Source: Treponema sp.
GTDB taxonomy: Bacteria > Spirochaetota > Spirochaetia > Treponematales > Treponemataceae
Direction of reading: 5' to 3'
DNA length: 64,000 bases
Assembly (NCBI GenBank): GCA_017616165.1
Contig: JAFZYR010000042.1
Coordinates: forward strand, 1 to 64,000
Shown: positions 33,450 to 43,089 of the stretch, one piece after another
Layout of the letters: every line of letters begins with the position of its first letter
How positions within the stretch are numbered: the stretch's first letter is position 1
Translations under genes and position numbers: made by a program
Notes under the pieces: model-generated
Databases searched by the model: none
What the model saw: only the letters and a program-made list of their open reading frames with translations
What the model was told of the DNA's origin: nothing

Positions 33450-35168
33450 ATGGCAACATTAAGAAGACGTCGCAGCGATGAAACGACTGCTGCAACCGAA
33501 CCAGACGAAACTGGTCAGTCATCTCTTGGACTGGAGGATTCTGTTGTAAATACAGCAGAAGAATCAATTCAATCAGAAGCTCCGTCAGCAGATTCAGAAC
33601 AGGCACCTGTAAAAAAACGACGTGTAGTTAAAGTTAAGACAGAAGCAGAAGAAGGCTCTGCAGAACCGGCAGCACCAGCACCAGAACAGGAAAATCAATC
33701 AGAAACAGAAGGTGCTTCTTCGGACGAACATGGCTTTAGAAGAAATCCAAACCAGCATTACAACAACAAGCGTGGCGGCATGAATAATAAACGTCCTTAC
33801 GCCTCACGCAATTATCCTTCTCCAAGCGGAGAGGCCTCGGAAGCAGTTACACAGGATGCAGCTTCTACAGAGGACAATGCAAACAAACCACGCCTTTTAA
33901 TCAATGACCTTACAATCAAATCTATGCCGGAGCTTCGTGATATGGCAATGCAGTACGGCTTTACTGCCGACGACCTGGCTCCAATGAAAAAGCAGGATTT
34001 GATTTTTGTAATCCTTAAAGCACACACCGAGCACGGCGGAATTATTTTTGCTTCCGGTGCCCTTGAAATTTTACCGGACGGCTACGGCTTCCTCCGCAGT
34101 CCTCAGAACAGCTATCTGCCGGGTCCTGATGATATTTACATTAGCCCAAGTCAGATCCGTTTGTTCAACCTTAAAACCGGTGATACAGTTTACGGACAGA
34201 CACGCAGCCCGAAAGAAGGCGAGCGCTTTTTTGCTTTGCTCCGTATAGAAAGCGTAAACTTTGATGAGCCTCGCATTGCTCAGACACGCGTTCCTTTTGA
34301 AAACCTTACACCGCTTTATCCGGACGAAAAGCTCAAGCTTGAAACAGTTAGCACAGAAGTTAGTACACGTATCGTAGATTTGTTTGCGCCAATCGGAAAG
34401 GGCCAGCGTCTTTTGATTGTTGCTCCTCCAAAGGCCGGTAAAACAATCTTGATGCAGAAAATTGCAAATGCCATTACAACCAATAATCCGGAAGTATACC
34501 TCATCGTGCTTTTGATTGATGAACGCCCTGAGGAAGTAACCGAAATGGAACGCGCAATCAAGGGAGAGGTAATTTCTTCTACCTTTGATGAACAGGCTAC
34601 ACGCCACGTTCAGGTTGCCGAGATGGTTTTGGAAAAGGCAAAGCGCCTTGTAGAACATAAGCGCGATGTTGTAATTTTGCTTGACTCAATCACACGTCTT
34701 GCACGCGCCTACAACCAGACAGTTCAGACTAGTGGTAAGGTTTTGTCTGGTGGTGTTGACTCTAACGCACTGTTTAAGCCAAAGCGCTTCTTTGGTGCCG
34801 CACGTAATGTAGAAGAGGGTGGTTCTCTTACTATTATTTCTACTGCCCTTATAGAGACCGGCTCACGCATGGATGAGGTTATCTTCGAAGAGTTCAAGGG
34901 AACTGGTAACTCAGAAATTGACCTTGACCGTAAGCTTGCAGAACGCCGCTTATTCCCTGCTATCAATATCAAAAAATCTGGAACACGAAAGGAAGAGCTT
35001 TTGCTTACCGAAAACGAGCTTCAGAAAATCTGGATTTTGCGCAAGGTGCTTAACCCTATGGAAGATGTTGATATTACCGAGCTCATCCTTGACCGCATGA
35101 AGAAGAGCAAGACTAACGAAGCCTTCCTTGCAAGCATGAACGCGGGAACAGCAGGTATGGAACAGTAA
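33450..35168 (+). CDS. rho: Transcription termination factor Rho
   Basis: A 572-residue hexameric RNA helicase. The N-terminal 150 residues are an extra low-complexity region, acidic and then Asn/Arg-rich ([14 protein letters not shown]), absent from E. coli Rho. The Rho N-terminal helices (about 150-190), the RNA-binding cold-shock fold (about 200-270, GYGFLR) and the RecA-like motor follow, with Walker [22 protein letters not shown], and the Q- and R-loop regions through [21 protein letters not shown] (seen as SGGVDSNAL and [15 protein letters not shown]). Start ATG follows GGAG. Confidence 0.97.
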   Translation: MATLRRRRSDETTAATEPDETGQSSLGLEDSVVNTAEESIQSEAPSADSEQAPVKKRRVVKVKTEAEEGSAEPAAPAPEQENQSETEGASSDEHGFRRNPNQHYNNKRGGMNNKRPYASRNYPSPSGEASEAVTQDAASTEDNANKPRLLINDLTIKSMPELRDMAMQYGFTADDLAPMKKQDLIFVILKAHTEHGGIIFASGALEILPDGYGFLRSPQNSYLPGPDDIYISPSQIRLFNLKTGDTVYGQTRSPKEGERFFALLRIESVNFDEPRIAQTRVPFENLTPLYPDEKLKLETVSTEVSTRIVDLFAPIGKGQRLLIVAPPKAGKTILMQKIANAITTNNPEVYLIVLLIDERPEEVTEMERAIKGEVISSTFDEQATRHVQVAEMVLEKAKRLVEHKRDVVILLDSITRLARAYNQTVQTSGKVLSGGVDSNALFKPKRFFGAARNVEEGGSLTIISTALIETGSRMDEVIFEEFKGTGNSEIDLDRKLAERRLFPAINIKKSGTRKEELLLTENELQKIWILRKVLNPMEDVDITELILDRMKKSKTNEAFLASMNAGTAGMEQ

Positions 35169-35190
35169 CTCATTTGGAGGATTAAAATAA

Positions 35191-36417
35191 ATGAATGTAG
35201 TTGTAATTGGTGCCCAGTGGGGTGATGAAGGAAAGGGTAAGATTGTAGATTATCTTGCAGAAAACGCAAAGTATGTTGTCCGCTATGCAGGTGGACCTAA
35301 TGCAGGTCACACAATCGTAGTAGACGGCAAGCAGTATGCACTTCATCAGGTTCCTTCTGGAATTCTTTATAAAGATAAAAAGGTTTTCCTTGGTTCCGGT
35401 ATGGTAATTGATGCCGAAGCCTTCTTTAATGAGCTTCAGATGCTCAAGGACAACGGAATTGACTGGGAAGGCCGCGTATTTATTTCTGACCGTGCTCAGC
35501 TTATTCTGCCACGCTACCGCACAATGGATAAGGAACGCGATGCTGCCCGCAAGCGCCCAATCGGTACAACCGGTCGCGGAATGGGAATTGCCTATGCAGA
35601 AAAAGCTCACCGTGATGGTGTTCGTCTTGCAGATCTTGACTGGCCGGAAAAAATGGCTGAATTTGACGGCGAAGACAAGGAATATCTTGATAAATACTAT
35701 GACCGCCTTATGAGCATGCGTGTAAATATGGCTGCCGAAATGTACAAGGTAAAGGGAGAAAATATCCTGTTTGAAGGTGCTCAGGGTGCCATGCTTGACC
35801 TTGACAGCGGTACATATCCATACGTAAGCTCCGGTGCTTCCTGTGCTGCAGGTGCCGCAAGTGGTTGTGGAATTGGTCCTCATGACCTGGACAAGATTGT
35901 AGGTGTATTTAAGGCTTACGAAACCCGCGTTGGTAACGGTCCAATGCCTTCTGAATTCAATAACGAAAGCGAAGGTGAGCTTTGCCAGTACGTACGTGAT
36001 ACAGGCCGTGAATACGGAGTTACAACAGGACGTGCACGCCGCTGCGGTTATCTTGACCTTGTAGCCTTGCGCTATGCCTGCCGCGTAAATTCTCTGGATG
36101 GACTTGTTCTTACACACCTTGATATTTACGATGCAATGGATCAGATAGAAGCCTGTGTTGCTTACGAAATTGACGGAAAGGAAGTAACAGATTTCCCTGC
36201 AAATGTTCGCGAGCTTGAAACTGCAAAGCCAATTTTGCATAAGTTTGCCGGCTGGAAAACCCAGCTCAAGAACTGTCGCTCTTATGATGAGCTTCCTGAA
36301 AATGCACGCGCATACATCAAGTTCATTGAAGACTTCTGTGAAACACCGGTAACAATCGTTTCTGTTGGTTATGAACGTAACGATACCTTTGTTCGTCAGG
36401 ATCCATGGAAAAAATAA
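35191..36417 (+). CDS. purA: Adenylosuccinate synthetase
   Basis: A 408-residue enzyme that joins IMP and aspartate using GTP, the first committed step to AMP. Motifs: GAQWGDEGKGKIVDYL at the start, GPNAGHT, IGTTGRGMG, GAQGAMLDLDSGTYPYV and the C-terminal KFIEDFC...VSVGYERNDT. Length is slightly below the usual 425-430. It has a good TTGGAGG site 22 bp after rho, and so is probably read with rho. In T. pallidum rho and the L31 gene are close without purA (memory), so purA may be an addition or a loss there. Confidence 0.96.
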   Translation: MNVVVIGAQWGDEGKGKIVDYLAENAKYVVRYAGGPNAGHTIVVDGKQYALHQVPSGILYKDKKVFLGSGMVIDAEAFFNELQMLKDNGIDWEGRVFISDRAQLILPRYRTMDKERDAARKRPIGTTGRGMGIAYAEKAHRDGVRLADLDWPEKMAEFDGEDKEYLDKYYDRLMSMRVNMAAEMYKVKGENILFEGAQGAMLDLDSGTYPYVSSGASCAAGAASGCGIGPHDLDKIVGVFKAYETRVGNGPMPSEFNNESEGELCQYVRDTGREYGVTTGRARRCGYLDLVALRYACRVNSLDGLVLTHLDIYDAMDQIEACVAYEIDGKEVTDFPANVRELETAKPILHKFAGWKTQLKNCRSYDELPENARAYIKFIEDFCETPVTIVSVGYERNDTFVRQDPWKK

Positions 36418-36423
36418 GGAATA

Positions 36424-36453
36424 TTGACTATCTGTTAAGATTTCTTATATAAT
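36424..36453 (+). promoter_or_regulatory. Sigma-70 promoter of rpmE
   Basis: TTGACT (36424-36429), 18 bp, TATAAT (36448-36453). The start of transcription should be near 36460, leaving a leader of about 120 nt. Confidence 0.8.
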
Positions 36454-36459
36454 ATTGAA

Positions 36460-36573
36460 ACAAATTTTCTTGTGATATTATTTATGAATTTAGTTGACGG
36501 TAGCGGAATGATGGAAGCACCTTTTGTGCAAGCCAGGGGCGGCCGGGCGTAATATCGGGCAAGAGTATAGGAG
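36460..36573 (+). promoter_or_regulatory. Structured 5' leader of rpmE
   Basis: A long-range stem can form: TTCTTG (36467-36472) with CAAGAG (36560-36565), one G-T pair, and GATATTA (36474-36480) with TAATATC (36550-36556), with an internal loop T/GGG. Enclosed is a hairpin GCAC (36517-36520)/GTGC (36526-36529) and a GC-rich stretch at 36531-36549 that stands out from its AT-rich setting. The stem ends four bases before the AGGAG site. It may be an L31 autoregulatory leader or a riboswitch; I do not recognise its class. Confidence 0.6.
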
Positions 36574-36580
36574 TTATAAT

Positions 36581-36790
36581 ATGAAAAAGGGAATTCACCC
36601 GGACTACAAACTTACAAAGATTACCTGCGTTTGCGGTAACGTAATCGAAACACGTTCAACTGTAGAAGACATTCACGTTGAAATTTGTTCTGCCTGCCAC
36701 CCGTTCTATACAGGTAAGCAGAAGCTCGTAGATACTGCAGGACGTATCGACCGCTTTAACAAGCGCTACGGAATTAATACTGCAAAGTAA
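36581..36790 (+). CDS. rpmE: 50S ribosomal protein L31
   Basis: A 69-residue protein with MKKGIHPDY at its start and a zinc site formed by Cys16, Cys18, Cys36 and Cys39 (CVC, CSAC), so it is the zinc-bound form. AGGAG lies seven bases before the ATG. A frame extends upstream to a TTG at 36524 but lies in the structured leader and is not counted. Terminated by the hairpins at 36794-36855. Confidence 0.96.
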   Translation: MKKGIHPDYKLTKITCVCGNVIETRSTVEDIHVEICSACHPFYTGKQKLVDTAGRIDRFNKRYGINTAK

Positions 36791-36793
36791 AGC

Positions 36794-36855
36794 TTGTCGG
36801 GTCAAGCCCGACAATGACAATGTCACCCCGAACTTGTTTCGGGGTTTATTTTTTT
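36794..36855. terminator. Two hairpins between converging rpmE and methyltransferase genes
   Basis: TTGTCGGGTCAAGCCCGACAA (36794-36814, same as at 30209-30229) shown as arms TTGTCGGG/CCCGACAA, then ACCCCGAA (36825-36832) with TTTCGGGGT (36837-36845) followed by TTATTTTTTT. The second is a good terminator for rpmE. The same CCGAACTTGTTTCGG core recurs at 63665. Confidence 0.8.
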
Positions 36856-37979
36856 AAATCAAATCTCCAAAGTCGATGTGGTTTCTTTCCTGTGTAATCT
36901 AATGGTATTGATTGCTCTGTTATTTCTTCACAACTAAATTCTAATCCTGTAATAGTTTTTGGTGGAAGCTTAGAAACATCAAATTTAATCCTTTCCGAAT
37001 TAGTAGAAAAATATAAGGTTCCGCCCGGTGCCAGAATGTTCAAACAGTCCTTTACCAGCTGCGGCCAGTCTCGGTTTATATCAAGAACATCTGTGGTTGC
37101 CTTGCTGTTGCTAAAGGTCGGCGGGTCAAGAATTATAATGTCATAAAGCTCTTGTGGTGTAAGCTTGCCGCTTTTTGCCGCAACAGCCTTTTCCTGTAAA
37201 AAGCGCATGCAGTCTGCACGGGTAAACACATAGCGTTTTTTATCTGTAAACCCGTTGAGCTTCATATTCTGCTTAGACCAGTCAAGGTAGGTGTTAGATA
37301 AATCAACAGACTCTACATAGCCTGCATTTCCCTGAGCTGCATAAACAGAAAAGCTTGAGGTATAACAAAAAAGATTGAGCACGCGCTTTTTGCTACACGT
37401 GTCGCGCACCATAGCCCGCAGCACCCTGTGGTCAAAAAACAAGCCGGTATCAAGATAAGTGGTAAGGTCAAGCTTAAAAAGCTGGCCCTGTTCCTGGGTA
37501 AGACCGGTGATTGGTGAAGAATAGATTGTCGGGTCAAGCTTTTCATATTGACTGCCTTTATGACTCTTATGCCCGCGCATCTTCTTTACAACATGCTCCA
37601 GGGAAATACCTAAAACTTCTGCTGCGGTCGCTGCCATTGCATTAAGCCAGGCCTGTTCTTCATTTTCATCCTTTTCGTATGGTCGTTCATAAAGGTAGAG
37701 CACCGCATAAGTTCTTTCCTTTATGCCGTTTTCAACGCCGGGGTCATTGGCACTAAGCCGGGCATTCTGATCACTTAAAAATCTTGCTGCCTCAATAGGG
37801 GAGTCAATTCCATCCGGTAAAAATTCATACAAATCAAGGCTCACCGGAACTTCTGGAATATCGCGGTCATAAAGCCTGTAGCAGCTAATTCTGTTTTTGC
37901 GCGCCCACTTGCGCAGTTCCTTATATTTTTTCTTAAGTCTGTTGCCAAAAAGCTCTGCCTGGTACTCAATTTTATTCAT
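36846..37979 (-). CDS. RlmK-like class I rRNA methyltransferase
   Basis: A 377-residue SAM-dependent methyltransferase resembling the C-terminal half of E. coli RlmKL (23S rRNA m7G2069). Signature segments are TGLFFDHR, VLNLFCYTSSFSVYAAQ (SAM-binding), ESVDLSNTYLDW, and the catalytic LDPPTFSNS. An N-terminal PUA-like part (about 1-150) is present. It is monocistronic, convergent with rpmE. The exact rRNA position is inferred from family resemblance. Confidence 0.85.
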   Translation of the reverse strand: MNKIEYQAELFGNRLKKKYKELRKWARKNRISCYRLYDRDIPEVPVSLDLYEFLPDGIDSPIEAARFLSDQNARLSANDPGVENGIKERTYAVLYLYERPYEKDENEEQAWLNAMAATAAEVLGISLEHVVKKMRGHKSHKGSQYEKLDPTIYSSPITGLTQEQGQLFKLDLTTYLDTGLFFDHRVLRAMVRDTCSKKRVLNLFCYTSSFSVYAAQGNAGYVESVDLSNTYLDWSKQNMKLNGFTDKKRYVFTRADCMRFLQEKAVAAKSGKLTPQELYDIIILDPPTFSNSKATTDVLDINRDWPQLVKDCLNILAPGGTLYFSTNSERIKFDVSKLPPKTITGLEFSCEEITEQSIPLDYTGKKPHRLWRFDLKK

Positions 37980-37980
37980 A

Positions 37981-38009
37981 CTGACAGATTACCATATCTA
38001 TGATATAAT
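37981..38009 (+). promoter_or_regulatory. Promoter of the membrane protein gene at 38035
   Basis: CTGACA (37981-37986), 17 bp, TATAAT (38004-38009) with TGA directly before it (extended -10). It begins two bases from the divergent methyltransferase start. Confidence 0.8.
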
Positions 38010-38034
38010 TTCACTATTAAATTTGGAGGTTGTT

Positions 38035-39069
38035 TTGAAAAAATTCTTTTCCGTTTTGCTGAGCATACTTTTTGCTCTTTGTTTGCTGGCTACACTGGTT
38101 TTATCAGTTGCACGTAATAATTTTAATACATCTACAATTACCGAGCTTGCAGGACAGATTTTTAAGATTTCAAAAGCACCTGCAATTCAGTTTGAAGACG
38201 ATGGTCTTTTTCACCCGGAACAAAAGATTATAACTCAAGCACAGTTCAATCCTTCCGATTATGGAGACTTTGATTTAAGTTCAATTGACCTTACAAACAT
38301 GGATGTAAACGCAATTGTTCAGTCCTATCTTGAAGCAAATGAAATTGATGTAGATCCACAGGTTGTTACCCAGATTCTTGCTTCCCCTGAAATTACCCAG
38401 ACAGTAAGTCAGTATGCCGACGAAATTATAAATTATATGACCGGCACCTCCGACGAAATTAATATTGACCCGTCACAGCTTACAAAGGTAGTAAACACTG
38501 CCATAGATAAATACGAAGAGGCCACCGGCGAAGTAGTGGATCGCACCGGACTTGACCAGGCAATTTCTCAAAATGTAGAGGCCATGGTACCGGAGCTTAC
38601 AGCCACCCTGGATACAGCAAAGGAAGAAAACGCCGAAGCCTTTGACATCCTTAAAAAAGTAAATTTCTGGCTTTCTACAAAAATCTTTGTTCTTGCAATC
38701 TGTGTTTGTGTAGTTCTTGCGCTCATCATCTTCCTTATCAACATGAACATTTTTGTCTGCTTTAAGTTTATTTCAATTCCGGCAATTATAGACGGCTTTA
38801 TTCTGTTTATAGCCGCCCTTGTCGCCAGAGGAATAATCCCATCAATCCTGCAGAGCGTAATCGCCGACAACGCCCTCCCACAAGCTGTTTATGACATTGC
38901 AATAACCTATATTTCAAAAATCTTATTCCAGATAAAGCTCTACGGCATCATTACAACAATTCTTGGTGTAATTTTGTGCGTACTAGGCTTTACCCTTGGC
39001 AAGAAAAAAGCCGTTGCCGCCCCTGCAGAACAGGTCGCACCGGTAAGTCAGGAAAATCCTGCTGAGTAA
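38035..39069 (+). CDS. Membrane protein of unknown function
   Basis: A 344-residue protein. A TTG start at 38035 is chosen because TGGAGG lies five bases upstream and it gives a clean membrane helix (about 4-25); the frame is open further upstream but enters the promoter. A large soluble part (about 30-215), acidic and rich in Asp/Ile/Thr, faces outside. Three further helices lie at about 222-245, 250-275 and 300-325, then a short tail. I do not recognise a family. Confidence 0.75.
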   Translation: MKKFFSVLLSILFALCLLATLVLSVARNNFNTSTITELAGQIFKISKAPAIQFEDDGLFHPEQKIITQAQFNPSDYGDFDLSSIDLTNMDVNAIVQSYLEANEIDVDPQVVTQILASPEITQTVSQYADEIINYMTGTSDEINIDPSQLTKVVNTAIDKYEEATGEVVDRTGLDQAISQNVEAMVPELTATLDTAKEENAEAFDILKKVNFWLSTKIFVLAICVCVVLALIIFLINMNIFVCFKFISIPAIIDGFILFIAALVARGIIPSILQSVIADNALPQAVYDIAITYISKILFQIKLYGIITTILGVILCVLGFTLGKKKAVAAPAEQVAPVSQENPAE

Positions 39070-39072
39070 TGT

Positions 39073-39107
39073 AAAAAAAGCGGACAACAGAAGTTGCCCG
39101 CTTTTTT
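39073..39107. terminator. Bidirectional terminator
   Basis: AAAAAAAGCGG (39073-39083) pairs with CCGCTTTTTT (39098-39107), with inner pairing AAC/GTT. It separates converging genes. Confidence 0.85.
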
Positions 39108-39113
39108 ATAGTT

Positions 39114-39656
39114 TTACGCTTTTTGTTTTATCTGTTCCTGGAGTTCCAGGACTTTTTCGAGCGGAAGGCCGATGCATCGGGAAATTTTTTCCGGGGAGTC
39201 GCCTTCTTTAAGTAAGTTGATGGCAGAATCTATAGCTTTTTGCATCTGTCCATCTTCAAACGCTTCCTGTTTTTTTACGGCAATGTCATCTTTGTAACTG
39301 TACTTAGCACATAACATATTGATAACCTCCCGCGATTTTTATAATTTCTATGAATCGGCAATACTGTTTAAGTATATCGCACTTTTTAACAATCGGCAAC
39401 AAATTTGGGTCGGTGCAATTTTTGACTTTTACCACGAGTTCCAGTTTACTGCTGTCTTTTGTGTAAAATGCGTCTGAGAGTCGTAATTCCTGTTCCACCG
39501 GTTGTGTTTTCTTTCCAACATAAACAATATAAAAATCGGGATTGGGAATTTTAAAGACTTTTTCTACAGTTTAAGGAAATTTTTCTTTCCATCCCTGTCA
39601 GTTCCGAATAAATCTGTAAATACAGAATCCTTGTACTTTCTGTTCCATAATGCCAT
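39114..39656 (-). pseudogene. Decayed Rpn-family PD-(D/E)XK nuclease
   Basis: Rpn proteins (recombination-promoting nuclease/putative transposase) are about 280-300 residues. Here three pieces in different frames remain. The ATG at 39656 with an upstream GGAGG opens MALWNRKYKDSVFTDLFG and ends with a TAG after FLKL. A second frame gives KVFKIPNPDFYIVYVGKK, LRLSDAFYT and KLELVVKVKNC, ending at 39304. A third (39114-39317) holds the usual C-terminus, MLCAKYSYKDDIAVKKQEAF and a helix-turn-helix-like end. About 70 residues are missing after the first piece, and part between the second and third. It cannot make a working protein. Confidence 0.85.
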
Positions 39657-39758
39657 ATGAGGCCTCCTTATTAATGAATTTATCTATAGTTAATATGGAA
39701 AAAATTTGGGGTTTATTACAAAATTTTGGAGAAAATTCGTAAAAAAGTTAAAAAAAAA

Positions 39759-39787
39759 GTGACATTTTCTCATATTGCCCATATAAT
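39759..39787 (+). promoter_or_regulatory. Promoter of the 39815 lipoprotein gene
   Basis: GTGACA (39759-39764), 17 bp, TATAAT (39782-39787); GGAGA follows before the GTG start. Confidence 0.75.
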
Positions 39788-39814
39788 GGTAGAATATACA
39801 TAGGAGAACCGTCG

Positions 39815-42800
39815 GTGAAAAAACATTTTAACTTCTTTAGAAACACTATACTTTTATTAGGAGCAGGGCTTGCGCTTTTGGCGGCCTTTACTTCCTGTGA
39901 AAACTTTTTGAAAGGGGCCGATGTACGTAAAGATCTGGAAGATGCAATTAAGATTGCAAATACGCAGCCTGTTACCTATTATGTAACTACCGAAAAAGGT
40001 GCTGGTACAGTAATACCACAATCTATAAATGTAAAAATGAAAGAAAGCTTTCAGCTCAAATTTACGCCGGAAGAAAACTGGAAGTTTCTTTGCTGGCAGT
40101 CTGTAGACAAAGAAACCGGTGAAGTCCTGGAAAATGCAGTTTATTTTGAAGATCCGCAAAAAACAGAAACAAAAGCATATATAATAACCCCAAATGAAAA
40201 TATTCAAATTTATGCTAAGTGTATTCAGTACCCGGCTGTAGTTAAGGTTGAGCCATCTGCAGCTACCTATGCAAATACTCCAATAACAATAAAATTTAAT
40301 ATTCCGGTAGAAGCACCTGAAATAAGCGCTGCAGAATCTTTATTCACTTTTGATAACGATGATGATGGAGATAACACAGGAAACATAATACTAACCTGTA
40401 ATGGTATAGATATAAATTATCTTTTTGAAAAACCTGTGTTTAATGAAGAAAAAACAGAATTGGTTATTATTCCTACAGCAGATAAGGACAAAGGTGTCTT
40501 ATTAAAAAATTACATAATTGATGAATTAAATACCAATTCAATAACTGTTAATATTTCTTTTAAAAACATTTTTGTAAAAATAGAAGATGAACAATATCCT
40601 GTAGAATCAAAGAATTTTTCTGTTTATTATATTCCGGTAGTAGATGAAATAGCGCCTGTGGAAAAAAACTTTTTTATAACTCGTGACAGCTCAATTACTT
40701 TTGAAAATGCAGAAACATTTGACGGAAATAAATTTGAAAAAAAAGATATTTCTACAAAAAATGCAGCGAATCTTACCAGTGATACGGATTATAAAAATTT
40801 ACTCATGAATAATTCCTGTGATGGAACAATTTATATTTATGGACATTTTACTGATGGTGATAAAGGTATAATGAATGTAGTTGTTAATGAAGTTATAACT
40901 AACGAGATTATAACTGCTTGGGAGATTACAAATAAAAAGCTTATAACTTCTGTTTATGACGGACAGTCAGAAAACGCTACTTTTAAAACAATAAATGGCG
41001 AAACCTGGTTTTTAATAAAACATGTAATTACACCTTATTATGATAGTAGTTTTGATATAAATAAGGGAGGAGTTGTACGTTTAGATGTTCAGGTAAATGA
41101 TTTTTGTTATAATGCAGCGTTAGAGCAATACACTTTTTTGACTATTATGCCTGCAGACATAGATTTTCAAGAAGTAGCTATTCTAACATCAACTTATCCA
41201 GATATTTCTGACTGGACTAATTTTGATACTTATAAAACTTCTTTAGAAAACTATTTTAAGTCAATTGCTTTTTATAAGGTAGCAGGAGATAGCCATCCAT
41301 ATTCCAGATTTTTCCGCACAAACAATAATCAAGATATTCCATATGACAAAGATATGTTATCAATTAAACTGCAATATATAAATAAACAAAAAGAAATAAA
41401 GACTGTAGATGCTGTTTATACTGATATAGAAAATCCATATGATGAAGAAATACAAGGCTCTTCCCGTGATTTAATAATCTCTTTCGAAGAAATGAATGAT
41501 TTTGAAATAGTTCCCGGTACACAAGTAAAAATAATTTTAACAAATTTTTTGGGAATAGAGAGTGATTTCATTTTATATTCCACTGGAGGAAATAATTTAG
41601 CATTTATAGAATCATATAGAAGTCCAGGAAAAATGACTTTCATACCTGAAAATACAAAGCTTTTTGTTAATGTCTTTGAACAATCTGGTAATAAATATGT
41701 GCAATTTTTTACCAAGAAAAGATCTCTCGCAAATGGTATTCTTATGCGAAAAAATAGTCAGAATATAATACAGTGCAAATATGAGTTTGAAAATAATTAT
41801 GAAATTGAGTGTGGTAAAGGTTATTCGTATAGTCTTATGGATAACGGTATAATATATGATGCATGGTTTAATGCTGATGATAATAGTAATGCGACGTCTA
41901 AGCCTATAGGTGTTGATAGGGTAGAAATCAAAAAGGGTGAAAATTCTAAATTGATTGCTACAGTATACCTCAATGAAGAAAATCTAAGGTACTATGATTA
42001 TGTTTTTGTTAATACTAATTATCTTTTAACAGAAGGTAATTCTTATACAAAAATTCTTTGGCAAGACGATATATTTCGTGATAATATTATTTTGGGAAGT
42101 ACTTATGGTTTTAAAGATAATAAGCTGCTTCTTACAGAAACTTGTAAAACTCCGGGATTATCAAAGGATGAACCGGATCAAGAAATAAGGAATGCATATG
42201 ATAATACATCACCAATATTTGTTGGTAATATGGTAGACTCTAATATAATAATTGAAATGATTGATAACTGGAGCGGAATAAAAGAAGGAACTTTGGAGAT
42301 AAGAGGAAATACTTATACTTTTGATAAAGATCATCCGTCTTGTACTATTCCTGTATTAGACTTTTATACATCAAATAATGTTGTTTATAATATTCATTGT
42401 ACCGGTTCTGATAAGGCTGGCAATGTACTGGATGAATATTGCTCTAATAATGCTCTTTTTAAGGAACCTTTATGGTCAAAAATTAAGAAAAACGCTGGAA
42501 ACAAAAATATACAGAAATTTGAGACTGCTTATAATCATGCAGATTCGATTGGTCTTAATTGTTACGAATTTAATGAAACAACAAACAGTTTTGCAGAAAA
42601 TACTACATCATTTAGTTCTTTACGCAGTTTTAATAGTGGTACATCAACCTTTGAAGCCAATTCATATATAAAAATTGTGTTAAAAGAACAATTTACTTAC
42701 GAAAAAGATACTTATGACGAAACAAAATATAATAATTTTTCAAATCCAATGTATTATTACAATGGATCCGCAGCTGCAGGAAGCAGTGAGAATAATTTTA

Positions 42801-43087
42801 TAATTCCAAATAGTTCTTCAAAAGAGAAAGTTGTAATAGGTTCAGATTATCCTGTCTTTGTTCATACTGTAGTTACTTCAAGACCATTAAAAGAGTGTAA
42901 AACCTGGGATTATCCGGAATGGGAATACTTTAATGAATATGTCGGTGAAAAGGTGCTTCACTGTGAGACAAGTTCACCAAAAGTTTATACTATTCCTTTA
43001 AGCGAAATAGACCGTGGTAAATACTACGTAGTAATTGCCCACTATGCCGATGGCAAAGCCCTTATGAGCGAAGTAATGATAAAATAA
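39815..43087 (+). CDS. Large surface lipoprotein with Ig-like domains
   Basis: A 1090-residue lipoprotein. The signal ends with LAAFTSC (Cys28, approximate), then ENFLKGADVRKDLEDAI. A small repeat-type domain follows (about 50-115, TTEKGAGTVIPQ, FKFTPEENWKFLCW), then SbsA/Big_5-like and other Ig-like segments, whose borders show as EIAPVEKN and DNTSPIFVGN. The start region and layout match the 3176-residue protein at 52412, so they are paralogues. It starts with GTG and has its own promoter. The AT content is higher than around it, typical of accessory surface genes. A surface or periplasmic binding role is inferred. Confidence 0.78.
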   Translation: MKKHFNFFRNTILLLGAGLALLAAFTSCENFLKGADVRKDLEDAIKIANTQPVTYYVTTEKGAGTVIPQSINVKMKESFQLKFTPEENWKFLCWQSVDKETGEVLENAVYFEDPQKTETKAYIITPNENIQIYAKCIQYPAVVKVEPSAATYANTPITIKFNIPVEAPEISAAESLFTFDNDDDGDNTGNIILTCNGIDINYLFEKPVFNEEKTELVIIPTADKDKGVLLKNYIIDELNTNSITVNISFKNIFVKIEDEQYPVESKNFSVYYIPVVDEIAPVEKNFFITRDSSITFENAETFDGNKFEKKDISTKNAANLTSDTDYKNLLMNNSCDGTIYIYGHFTDGDKGIMNVVVNEVITNEIITAWEITNKKLITSVYDGQSENATFKTINGETWFLIKHVITPYYDSSFDINKGGVVRLDVQVNDFCYNAALEQYTFLTIMPADIDFQEVAILTSTYPDISDWTNFDTYKTSLENYFKSIAFYKVAGDSHPYSRFFRTNNNQDIPYDKDMLSIKLQYINKQKEIKTVDAVYTDIENPYDEEIQGSSRDLIISFEEMNDFEIVPGTQVKIILTNFLGIESDFILYSTGGNNLAFIESYRSPGKMTFIPENTKLFVNVFEQSGNKYVQFFTKKRSLANGILMRKNSQNIIQCKYEFENNYEIECGKGYSYSLMDNGIIYDAWFNADDNSNATSKPIGVDRVEIKKGENSKLIATVYLNEENLRYYDYVFVNTNYLLTEGNSYTKILWQDDIFRDNIILGSTYGFKDNKLLLTETCKTPGLSKDEPDQEIRNAYDNTSPIFVGNMVDSNIIIEMIDNWSGIKEGTLEIRGNTYTFDKDHPSCTIPVLDFYTSNNVVYNIHCTGSDKAGNVLDEYCSNNALFKEPLWSKIKKNAGNKNIQKFETAYNHADSIGLNCYEFNETTNSFAENTTSFSSLRSFNSGTSTFEANSYIKIVLKEQFTYEKDTYDETKYNNFSNPMYYYNGSAAAGSSENNFIIPNSSSKEKVVIGSDYPVFVHTVVTSRPLKECKTWDYPEWEYFNEYVGEKVLHCETSSPKVYTIPLSEIDRGKYYVVIAHYADGKALMSEVMIK

Positions 43088-43089
43088 CT

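Noticed and set aside
35182-36240. 352-codon frame opposite purA
   Set aside because: It covers purA in reverse, with unusual composition rich in Cys, Thr and Ile; purA is unmistakable.
36494-36499. TTGACG inside the rpmE leader as a second promoter
   Set aside because: No -10 box lies at 16-18 bp; the upstream TTGACT/TATAAT pair is far better.
36460-36573. rpmE leader as a ZTP or cobalamin riboswitch
   Set aside because: GACGG and CCGGGCG recall ZTP, and AAGCCAGGGG recalls the cobalamin box, but the partner pieces (CCGUC pairing to GACGG; the GGUGAAA and ACUG elements) are missing.
36524-36580. N-terminal extension of L31 from TTG 36524
   Set aside because: It lies in the structured leader, uses a rare start, and MKKGIHPDY at 36581 with AGGAG is the normal L31 start.
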